From contig CAKZFX010000022.1 of NCBI GenBank assembly GCA_936908745.1, positions 62,001 through 126,000 on the forward strand: DNA of 64,000 nt, read 5' to 3'. Position 1 is the stretch's first letter. Every line of letters starts with the position of its first letter. Source of the stretch: an uncultured Chitinophagaceae bacterium (GTDB lineage Bacteria > Bacteroidota > Bacteroidia > Chitinophagales > Chitinophagaceae). Below the pieces are notes generated by a model. It made no database searches and was not told the origin of the DNA. It saw nothing but the letters and a program-made list of their open reading frames with translations. Position numbers and translations under genes: made by a program. This document shows, in pieces, positions 8,922 through 16,900 of this stretch.

Positions 8922-9176
8922 CTATGGTCTTATCCACCATGTGCCTTCTTTCAAAAGTTCTGCAATTCCTTTTGTGATCACCTGTTGCACTTTTTCGTCG
9001 GCCAATTGCAGATGAACCTCGCCATCTTTTAAAGTTTGCAACTCGAAAAGCACGAAATTACCTGGATCGGAAAGGTCAATTGTGTCTTCCGGCTCACCGC
9101 TAACAGGGTACTGAATTACCAACGCTCCGGCACGAAGAAGTTCTTCATCTTCTGGAGTGCTAATTTTTCGATACAT
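8922..9176 (-). CDS. Small hypothetical protein, 84 aa
   Basis: I use the ATG at 9176 (MYRKISTP); the longer in-frame reading would extend back toward the integrase without an ATG. The product is acidic and soluble, with no signal peptide or metal motif. It ends GTWWIRP. It lies 92 bases downstream of the integrase gene on the same strand and could be cotranscribed with it. No family recognised. Confidence 0.6.
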   Translation of the reverse strand: MYRKISTPEDEELLRAGALVIQYPVSGEPEDTIDLSDPGNFVLFELQTLKDGEVHLQLADEKVQQVITKGIAELLKEGTWWIRP

Positions 9177-9268
9177 GTGACATCTTTTTCGAAGGGCAAA
9201 ACAAGTTTCGGACCAAATATGGCTCAAAAGGTTATATAAAAACACCTTTAATCTTCCGTGGCGGACGG

Positions 9269-10486
9269 TCACTGGAACTTTTGACGAATCCTTTCCATGT
9301 CGTGGCCGATCTTGATGTCCAGAATTTTTGCATACTGCTGTGTAGTTTTCAGGTTGCGATGTCCTAGCATTTTGGAAACCGTTTCAATCGGTACGCCATT
9401 GCTCAGGGTGATAGTTGTTGCAAATGTATGACGTGCGATATGATAGGTTAACTCCTTGTTAATGCAACACAAATCAGCTATTTCTTTTAAGTATGCATTC
9501 ATTTTCTGATTGCTGAGTACGGGTAGTACAAAGTCGCCCCGTTGACATTGTTCGTGATCTTTATACCGTTCTATCAGTGTTAGCGCGGCTGGGAGTAGCG
9601 GAATTCGAGCTGATATATCTGTCTTCTGCCGCTTTGAAATCAACCATTTCTCGCCGTCAACGCCAATTACTATTTCAGACCTTTTTAATTTTTTCACGTC
9701 GGCATAGGCAAGTCCCGAATAGCAACTGAATAGAAATATGTCACGAACATTACTAAGTCTGTCTGAAGCAAATGATTTGGATGCAATTGCCTTAAGTTCG
9801 GTTTCTGTAAGTGCCGTTCTTTCCACTTCCCGTCTCGTCATCTTAAATCCAAGAAAAGGGTCTCTTTGAAGCCAGCCATTGCGTAAACAACGGTTAACGA
9901 TCTTTCGAAAATTACTGAGGTACTTCATCGTAGTATTGTGCTCGCATTTCCGGGTGCTTTTCAGCCAAAATTCGTACTCGGAGATAAATTGAAAATCGAG
10001 TTCCCTGATATCAATATCAGAAACCTTATATTTTTTCTCCAGGAAGGCAAGCGTATGCTTGTAAGAGGTTTTAAATCTTGTAACGGTAGCGTGCGAATAT
10101 TCACGTCCTGCGAGTTCCTCAACCTGGTTATTGTGGTACTTAAATATTTCCATCAACATATATTTATGTTCATGAAGCTGCCCACCCTGCATCAGCACTT
10201 TAATATTATCCGCATTTACTTCTTTGTCATTGTCGATAAGAAATTTCCTTTTTTCATACACCTTTCTTTGTAGTATATCCAGATCGGCATTTATTGGTTT
10301 AGCATAATCCGACTTTCCGCTAACCCTACCCGCACTAGTATTCCATTTAGAAGGATCACACTTTCGCTTTGTACTTACTTCCGTCGCTTCACCATTAACA
10401 GTAATACGCAGATAAATGGCGCGTTCATCGTCCTTGTCGAATTTGCTCTTTCTGAGGTAGAACTGCAGACCAAAACTCTTCTCCAT
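9269..10486 (-). CDS. int: Tyrosine recombinase / integrase
   Basis: 405-residue site-specific recombinase of the Bacteroidota integrative-element type. An N-terminal arm-binding domain covers about residues 1-85, a SAM-like core-binding domain about 105-215, and the catalytic domain the rest. Catalytic residues visible are K285, H349 and R352 (HIAR), H376 (LGHRN) and the nucleophile Y385 (TTQQYAK). The first catalytic Arg is replaced: the box I segment reads SGLAYAD, with Ala at position 260. Loss of Arg I is known in some Bacteroides integrases such as IntDOT. The gene starts 262 bases from the 3' end of tRNA-Ser and points away from it, the usual layout for an element integrated at a tRNA gene. 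Confidence 0.93.
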   Translation of the reverse strand: MEKSFGLQFYLRKSKFDKDDERAIYLRITVNGEATEVSTKRKCDPSKWNTSAGRVSGKSDYAKPINADLDILQRKVYEKRKFLIDNDKEVNADNIKVLMQGGQLHEHKYMLMEIFKYHNNQVEELAGREYSHATVTRFKTSYKHTLAFLEKKYKVSDIDIRELDFQFISEYEFWLKSTRKCEHNTTMKYLSNFRKIVNRCLRNGWLQRDPFLGFKMTRREVERTALTETELKAIASKSFASDRLSNVRDIFLFSCYSGLAYADVKKLKRSEIVIGVDGEKWLISKRQKTDISARIPLLPAALTLIERYKDHEQCQRGDFVLPVLSNQKMNAYLKEIADLCCINKELTYHIARHTFATTITLSNGVPIETVSKMLGHRNLKTTQQYAKILDIKIGHDMERIRQKFQ

Positions 10487-10588
10487 AAAAATTGCTTTTT
10501 AAAGTTTGAAATTAGAACCATTCGTCAGTGAAAAAATGGAGTTCAGTTCTTATAAATGCTTAAAAACAAGACGTTTGTGTTAAGTTTC

Positions 10589-10619
10589 GTGAGTAGTGGT
10601 AAAGTTTTGGACTACTCAC
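10589..10619. repeat. 9-bp inverted repeat between integrase and tRNA-Ser
   Basis: GTGAGTAGT (10589-10597) and ACTACTCAC (10611-10619) are perfect inverted copies separated by 13 bases, and no T-run follows, so it is not a typical terminator. Its place between the integrase start and the tRNA suggests a recombinase/excisionase site or an integrase-gene operator. Confidence 0.55.
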
Positions 10620-10684
10620 CGAATCACGCGGTCAACTATAGTCGTAAAACGGGGTAAAAACAGGTATACTTAAAAATGAAAAAA

Positions 10685-10708
10685 CCTGCAAATGGTTGAT
10701 TTTGCAGG
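10685..10708 (-). terminator. Terminator downstream of tRNA-Ser
   Basis: CCTGCAAA and TTTGCAGG form an 8-bp stem with an 8-base loop. On the minus strand it is followed by GG and a run of six T, so it fits as terminator of the leftward-transcribed tRNA-Ser 40 bases away. Confidence 0.7.
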
Positions 10709-10747
10709 CTTTCTTAATTGAAGATTATTTCAACTGATAGTTATCAG

Positions 10748-10832
10748 CGGAGAGAGAGGGATTCGAACCCCCGGACCTGTGACAGTCAACGGTTTTCAAG
10801 ACCGCCGCATTCGACCGCTCTGCCATCTCTCC
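10748..10832 (-). tRNA. tRNA-Ser (anticodon UGA)
   Basis: 85-base tRNA on the minus strand. The 7-bp acceptor stem is perfect (GGAGAGA with TCTCTCC), the discriminator is G, the anticodon loop reads CTTGAAA (anticodon TGA), a long variable arm typical of class II serine tRNAs is present, and the T loop is GGTTCGAATCC. CCA is not encoded. The integrase gene lies next to its 3' end. Confidence 0.96.
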
Positions 10833-10836
10833 GGCG

Positions 10837-10866
10837 CAAAAGTACGTGTGTGAAATTGATTAACAA
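10837..10866 (-). promoter_or_regulatory. Promoter of tRNA-Ser
   Basis: On the minus strand TTG (10866-10864), 19 bases, then TACTTTTG (10844-10837) gives a perfect Bacteroidota-type promoter. The -7 element ends only five bases before the mature tRNA 5' end, so the transcript should start at or within a few bases of the mature end. Confidence 0.75.
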
Positions 10867-10963
10867 AAAAGTTACCAAACAATATTTTGTTTTTATTCTC
10901 CCATTGATCAATTACTGATATTATTTCATCACTACTGTTCTATTTTCGTTGCAAATTTTTCCA

Positions 10964-12808
10964 TTGAAAGATCTGCGGGCACTTAATAAATATTTCTGGC
11001 GATACCGTGTAAGATTGGGTGGCGGCATCATTTTCGTTTTCCTTTCCAACTATTTCAACGTACTGTCGCCACAGGTGGCGGGTTATGTGATTGACTTTGT
11101 GCAACGGTCGCTGCAATTACCCGGCTACCAGCCGCCTTCCACACCGCCTAATTATGATGTGCTGGTAAGAAAAACAACAGGTTTGGTGGAAACGCTGAAG
11201 TATAACTGGGTAACGATCGTGGCTATTTGCGGGCTGATCATTCTTTTCCTGGCATTACTGCGGGGTTTTTTCTTATTCCTGATGCGGCAAACTATTATCG
11301 TAATGAGCCGTCATGTTGAGTACGATCAAAAAAATGAGATTTACCGCCACTATCAAAAACTCGACGCCGGTTTTTTTAAAAAAAACAATACAGGCGACCT
11401 GATGAACCGGATTTCTGAAGATGTAAGCCGGGTGCGGATGTTTACAGGTCCGGCCATTATGTATGTGGTCAACCTGCTCTCTGTTATTTCGCTGACGGTA
11501 TTCTTTATGTATAAAAGGGACGAGGAACTTACATTATACGTACTGGCCCCGCTGCCGATCCTTGCAGTCGCTATATATTATGTAAACAATACGATCAATA
11601 AAAAGAGCGAACGGATACAGGAATCCTTGTCCGACCTGACGACGAATGCGCAGGAATCGTATTCCGGCATCCGGGTGATCAAGTCCTTTGTGCAGGAAAA
11701 AGCGATGCTGGGTTTCTTTACCAAAAACAGTGAAGAGTACCGGAAAAATGCGATCAGCCTTGCCAAAGTGGAAGCCATTTACTTTCCTTCTATTACGATA
11801 TTGATCGGGTTGAGCACGTTATTTACGATCATGATCGGTGGTTTACATCATATTAATAACCCCGACAAAACTAGTATCACGATGCTGGTGGAGTTTGTGA
11901 TGTATGTCAATATGCTCACTTTCCCGGTGAGTGCGATCGGGCTGACGGCAAGCATGATCCAGCGGGCGGCGGCTTCGCAAAGAAGGATCAACGAGTTTTT
12001 ACAAACAAAACCGCTGATCGCCGAACAAGGAACTCAAACTGATTTTATCCTCAGCGGCGATATAAAATTCACCGATGTAAACTATGTATATGCGAACACG
12101 GGGATCAGGGCTATTAAAGATTTTTCCCTGCATATCCATAAAGGAGAGAAAGTGGCTGTCGTCGGCCGCACGGGCAGCGGCAAATCCACGGTGGCGCAAC
12201 TGCTGCTCAGGATGTATGATGTGACAAGCGGTAAAATTGAACTGGATGGAAAAGATATTACCACCCTTAGCCCGGGTACTTTGCGAAAGCAGATCAGTTA
12301 TGTGCCGCAGGATGTATTCTTGTTCAGCGATACCGTTGCTAATAATATTGGCTTCGGGTTGGATGCAGAACAGGTGACAAGGGACAAGGTGGAGGCTTCC
12401 GCGAAAATGGCGGTGATTGACCGGGAGATCAACAGCTTTTCTGAAAAATATGAAACGATGGTGGGAGAGAGAGGAGTGACATTGAGCGGCGGGCAGAAGC
12501 AACGCATTTCGATTGCCCGTGCATTAATAAAAAACCCCGAGCTGGTTATTTTTGATGATTGCCTGAGTGCCGTTGATGCCAAAACAGAAAAAGAGATTAT
12601 TCAAAATCTGAATGTGTATTTGCGGGATAAAACCTCGGTCATTATCACACATCGTATTTTTTCGTTGATGGACTTTGATAAAATCGTGGTGATGGAAGAA
12701 GGCCGGATCATTGAGATGGGCAAACACCATGAACTGGTCCGGGCAGGCGGTTATTATGCAGAGTTATATGCCCGCCAGCAAGAGCAGGAAAAAAAGGATA
12801 GCAATTAA
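10964..12808 (+). CDS. ABC exporter, membrane domain fused to ATPase (half-transporter)
   Basis: About 614 residues: a six-helix ABC type-1 membrane domain followed by a nucleotide-binding domain. GRTGSGKST (Walker A), LSGGQKQR (signature), LVIFDDCLSAVD (Walker B) and a later THR switch His are all intact, so it should work as a homodimeric or heterodimeric lipid/drug-type exporter in the inner membrane. I favour the TTG at 10964 as start because a TATTTTCG -7-like element at 10941-10948 would place transcription start after the earlier TTG at 10949. No substrate-specific partner gene is adjacent, so the substrate is unknown. Confidence 0.92.
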   Translation: MKDLRALNKYFWRYRVRLGGGIIFVFLSNYFNVLSPQVAGYVIDFVQRSLQLPGYQPPSTPPNYDVLVRKTTGLVETLKYNWVTIVAICGLIILFLALLRGFFLFLMRQTIIVMSRHVEYDQKNEIYRHYQKLDAGFFKKNNTGDLMNRISEDVSRVRMFTGPAIMYVVNLLSVISLTVFFMYKRDEELTLYVLAPLPILAVAIYYVNNTINKKSERIQESLSDLTTNAQESYSGIRVIKSFVQEKAMLGFFTKNSEEYRKNAISLAKVEAIYFPSITILIGLSTLFTIMIGGLHHINNPDKTSITMLVEFVMYVNMLTFPVSAIGLTASMIQRAAASQRRINEFLQTKPLIAEQGTQTDFILSGDIKFTDVNYVYANTGIRAIKDFSLHIHKGEKVAVVGRTGSGKSTVAQLLLRMYDVTSGKIELDGKDITTLSPGTLRKQISYVPQDVFLFSDTVANNIGFGLDAEQVTRDKVEASAKMAVIDREINSFSEKYETMVGERGVTLSGGQKQRISIARALIKNPELVIFDDCLSAVDAKTEKEIIQNLNVYLRDKTSVIITHRIFSLMDFDKIVVMEEGRIIEMGKHHELVRAGGYYAELYARQQEQEKKDSN

Positions 12809-12832
12809 GCTTGCAGAAAGATTTAGCGGGAT

Positions 12833-12862
12833 TTGGCTGTTTCAAAAACATCTCTATATTTG
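12833..12862 (+). promoter_or_regulatory. Promoter of the DUF3276 gene
   Basis: TTG (12833-12835), a 19-base spacer and TATATTTG (12855-12862) match the Bacteroidota consensus exactly. Start of transcription would be near 12868, leaving a leader of about 45 bases before the GTG at 12914. Confidence 0.75.
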
Positions 12863-12913
12863 TGACTTCCAAAACCTACTATAACAATATTTAACTGTTA
12901 AAAAAATTTTATT

Positions 12914-13357
12914 GTGGCGTACGAGAATAACGACAAGAAAATGGAAAGCATTTACAGCAAGAGAATAAGAGCTGGCAAAAGAAGAACTTATTTCTTTGAT
13001 GTAAGGGCTACACGCGGTAATGACTATTACCTGACGATCACCGAGAGCCGGAAGCGATTTGATGATAACGGTTATGACAGGCATAAAGTGTTCCTTTATA
13101 AAGAGGACTTCAATAAATTTATCAAGGCGTTGAATGAGGCGGTTGATTATGTAAAAACAGAACTGATGCCTGACTTTGATTTCGACGCATTTAATCATGA
13201 TGAAAATACGGAAGAGGGCAGCTATGAAGGCGCCGTGGTGGAAGTGAAGCCGGAAGCAGCAGCCGTAGAAGTATCCGATGTGGTGGAGACGGCAGTACCT
13301 GTGGCGGAGGCCAACAATGTGTCTGACGCCAGCACGGAAGAAGTGGATAAGTGGTAA
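12914..13357 (+). CDS. DUF3276 (PUR-domain) nucleic-acid-binding protein
   Basis: 147 residues starting with GTG. The core (about residues 12-80: SIYSKRIRAGKRRTYFFDVR and the following DYYLTITESRKRF) is the single PUR repeat family DUF3276, related to PUR-alpha and to the Borrelia BpuR nucleic-acid binder. The rest is an acidic, Ala/Val/Glu-rich tail likely to be disordered. It is soluble and probably binds single-stranded DNA or RNA; the cellular role in Bacteroidota is not settled. It has its own promoter (12833-12862) and a strong terminator directly after it, so it is a one-gene unit. Confidence 0.88.
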   Translation: MAYENNDKKMESIYSKRIRAGKRRTYFFDVRATRGNDYYLTITESRKRFDDNGYDRHKVFLYKEDFNKFIKALNEAVDYVKTELMPDFDFDAFNHDENTEEGSYEGAVVEVKPEAAAVEVSDVVETAVPVAEANNVSDASTEEVDKW

Positions 13358-13382
13358 TACTGATAATCTCATTTTTATAAAA

Positions 13383-13407
13383 AACCTGCCCCGGCAGGTT
13401 TTTTTTG
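13383..13407 (+). terminator. Terminator of the DUF3276 gene
   Basis: AACCTGCC and GGCAGGTT form an 8-bp perfect stem with a 2-base apex gap, followed by a run of T at 13401-13406. Confidence 0.85.
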
Positions 13408-13668
13408 TTTCAAAACTCCTATCTTTAACCCTAACTGCTAATAAAACCTATACACTGCATGAGGAAAGTTTACACTCTCAATTCTGTTTCCGTTCAGGAA
13501 ATTTTACCCTTTCTATATTTCAGTCTTAGTTTGTTTGCAGCGCAAGCATCCATTTTCGTATGGTGCTGATAATCGCGTATTAATCCTACCCAAATAACCG
13601 GAATGGTTATGTATTGTGAAAACTGGTATCTATTTAAACTGGGATCAATAACAATTAAATAAACAAAC
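13408..13668. other. Spacer before the small secreted protein gene
   Basis: Roughly 260 bases after the terminator with no credible ORF or RNA gene. It should hold the promoter of the 13669-17897 pair, but no full TTG-N19-TAnnTTTG match was found. Confidence 0.4.
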
Positions 13669-13941
13669 ATGAGAAAACTACTGTTAACCGGGATTGCTCT
13701 TGTTGCAATAGTTGGTGTTTCTTCTGCCCAGAAGGCAGGAAAGAAGGCCAGCACTGCTCCAGCGGCTGCCCCGACACAAGAAGTAAAAAAGCAGGCGTCC
13801 GCTGCTGCTCCTGCTACCTCAGCTTCAAAAACTAAAGTCCTTACGACTGAGGAAAAAAAGCAACTGGAATTAAACAGGGAATCGCTGCGTCGTGAAGCTG
13901 TTGAAGTTGTTCAGGAAAAAAAAGCTACCAAGGCGAATTAA
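13669..13941 (+). CDS. Small secreted Ala/Lys-rich protein, 90 aa
   Basis: A clear Sec signal peptide (MRKLLLTGIALVAIVGVSSA, cleavage near residue 20) is followed by a low-complexity segment rich in Ala, Lys, Pro and Thr, then a charged helix (EEKKQLELNRESLRREAVEVV). No domain is recognised. The gene ends 35 bases before the 1306-residue T9SS adhesin and no terminator intervenes, so the two are probably one transcript. It may be an abundant envelope or matrix component; this is inference from composition. Confidence 0.75.
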   Translation: MRKLLLTGIALVAIVGVSSAQKAGKKASTAPAAAPTQEVKKQASAAAPATSASKTKVLTTEEKKQLELNRESLRREAVEVVQEKKATKAN

Positions 13942-13976
13942 ATCTCCTTAAAACCCAAAACAAATCAATCTAGTTT

Positions 13977-16900
13977 ATGAAACAAATTTACAATGTAACT
14001 CAAAAGCTGCTGCTGAAAGGGCTTTCTGTTCTTGTAATATTAGTTGGGTTGGCCATCCAGGCTACTGCCCAGCAATATTCCAATGGTCCTCTGAGCACCG
14101 GGGCTACTACCAGTAATGGTACGGCAGCTCCTGCGGGCTTTACCTGGAGCGAGATGAATGCGACAAACCTGAGCTTCGGGTTTGGTGCCAACATCGATGC
14201 CCAGCTCAGCGTAGCTGACAACTTTACCGTTCCTGCCGGTTGTGGTACATGGAATGTAAGCAAACTTACTTTCTATGGCTATTCATCTAACTATGCCGGT
14301 ACTACATCTCCTTTCAACAGGGTGTTTGTAAAAATCTTTAATACAAACCCTGCTGTAGGTAACCCTACACCTATTTATGGTGATTTCACTACCAACCGTT
14401 TTGCTGCATCAAGTACTGCCAGCATGTACAGGATTGCTAATGCATCTCCAGGTACTGCAAGACAAGTATGGAAAGTAGAAGCCAATGTGACTATTAACCT
14501 GAATCCGGGTACTTACTGGATTGAGTGGTCACTGGGTACAATAGCAGGAGTAACCAGCAATTTCTCTCCTCCTGTAACTATCCCTGGCCAGCCTTCACCA
14601 GCTGGTGCAAACGCAAAACAGCATGATATTGCTGCCGGTACATGGACAGATTTAGGTTCAGCCGGACAAGATGCAGGTCCTCAGGACATGCCTTTCCTCA
14701 TTGATTATGCTTTCGGTACAGCCGGTAGCAACGCTACTGCGCCTGTTATCTCTTCAATCCCATCCAGCACTTGCGCCGGTTCTCCAATTACATTGAATGT
14801 AATCGGTGGCTCATTGAACGGTGCTTCTGCATGGAGATGGTATACTGGTTCTTGCGGTGGTACACTGGTTGGAACTGGTAACTCTATCACTGTGAGCCCT
14901 GGTACTACCACTACATACTATGTACGTGGTGAAGGTGGTTGTGCTCCTGCTCCTGGCCCTTGCGCTCAGCAAACGGTTACAGTTACTGCTTGTAGCTGCC
15001 TGGTTCCTGATGTGGCAACGATCTGTGCGGGTAACGTACAACAAATCAGCCTGAGCGCTGCTGCCCTGGCTCCGACAACACAAACATTCTCTTCAGGAAC
15101 AATCAACCTTGCTATCCCGGACAACAGCCCTGCTGGTATCACTACCGCGGCTATCGCTGTTCCTTCTGGTGTTACTATCAATAGTGCAACTAACCTGAAA
15201 GTTTCAATTACTGCTACGCATTCATGGGTGGGTGACCTGATCTTCAGATTGACCAGCCCTTGCGGTACTACCTTCCTGTTTGACAGGCCGGGTGTTCCTG
15301 CAGCTACTTTCGGAAACAGCATGGACCTGAATGGTACATATACATTTGATGTAACTGCTGCTAACATTATTCCTGAAACTAGCACAGGTACAGTCGTTGC
15401 TCCTGGTTCTTACAGACCTTCTGATGCGGCTGGTGTTGCTCATAACTGGGCAGGTCTTACATTCCCTTGCAATGGTACAGGTAACTGGACACTGACTGTG
15501 TCTGACAACGGTGCTGGCGATACAGGTTCACTGGCAAGCTGGTCAATTTCTGTTGTAAACACAGCAACTGCTGTATTCAGCCCGGTTACTGGTCTGTTTA
15601 CTGATGCTGGTGCACAAACACCTTATACAGGTACTGCTGTTACTACTGTTTATGCAGCTCCTACTGGCACGCAGACGTATACTGCAAACATCAGTTCTGG
15701 TCCATGTGCAGGTAACAATACAATTACTGTTACTGTATTGCCTAAACCAACTGTTGCTGTAACTGGCGCTGGTTGTTCTCCTGCTACGTTGACAGCTACT
15801 GGTGCAACTAACTATACATGGTCTCCTGCTACCGGCCTTAGCGCTACTACAGGTGCCACTGTAACAGCTACTGCTGGTACTACCACTACTTATACTGTTA
15901 CTGGTTATGCAGCTAATGGTTGTTCAAATACTGCAACGGCTACTGTAAATGCTGCTCCGACAGCGTCTGTAATTTCATCTGGCCCTGCTTATACCACGCT
16001 TGCATCTGAAGGATTTAATGCTGCTGCATTGCCAGCGGGATGGGCTCAGCAAAACCTGAGTAGCCCTGCCGGTGTTCCTCCATTTAATGACTGGTATCAA
16101 GGTACAACTGGTGGTTCATTCCCTGCACATTCAGGTGCTGACTTCAGAGGTTGTGCTTACCTGTCTGGTAGCGGTACAGCTACATTGAGCAACTGGTTAT
16201 TCTCTCCTCAGATGACGCTGCAAAACGGAGATGAGATCACGTTCTGGGCGATTGCAGCAAATGCTGGTTTCGCTGACAGGTTACAAGTAAGATTCAGCGG
16301 TAATGGCGCAAGCGTTAACGCAGGTGCTACTGCTACCAGCGTTGGTGACTTCACAGCACTGCTGTTGGATATCAACCCAACTTACAACGGAACTGCATTC
16401 CCTGGTGTTTGGACTCAGTACACTGCTACTGTATCTGGCCTGGCTGCTCCAACAAGCGGAAGGGTTGCATTCAGATATTTCGTAGAAAATGGTGGTCCTA
16501 ACGGTGCTAACTCAGACAATATCGGTCTTGATGATGTATTGATCAGAAGACCATTGGCTGGTGTTTGTGCAAACACAGTTTCTACTATCTCTGTAGCTAT
16601 TACAGGTGGTGTTGCTCCTTACACTGTTGTGTATACAAACGGAACAACAAGCACTACTTATAACAACTATACAAGCGGCGCTCCAATCCAGGTGTCTCCA
16701 TCAGCTACTACTACCTATACACTTGTATCTGTAACAGGTGCTAATGGTTGCGTTGGTACTGGTAACAGCGGTTCTGCAATCATCGTTGTAACTCCTGCAC
16801 CAGCTATCACAGCTCAGCCACCAAACAGGGCTGTATGTGCAGGTGGAAATACAACTTTCACTGTAACGGCTACTCCTGCTACAGGTAATACTTACCAATG

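Noticed and set aside
7755..9176. Toxin-antitoxin pair among the small accessory genes
   Set aside because: The helix-turn-helix gene and the 84-aa gene are on opposite strands with the response regulator between them; no toxin fold is recognisable.
1..9268. Second att copy (repeat of tRNA-Ser 3' end)
   Set aside because: No stretch resembling the tRNA T-arm and acceptor end (such as GGGATTCGAA) was found left of the integrase.
13278..13529. 83-codon frame overlapping the DUF3276 3' end
   Set aside because: It runs through the strong terminator at 13383-13407 and lacks any domain.
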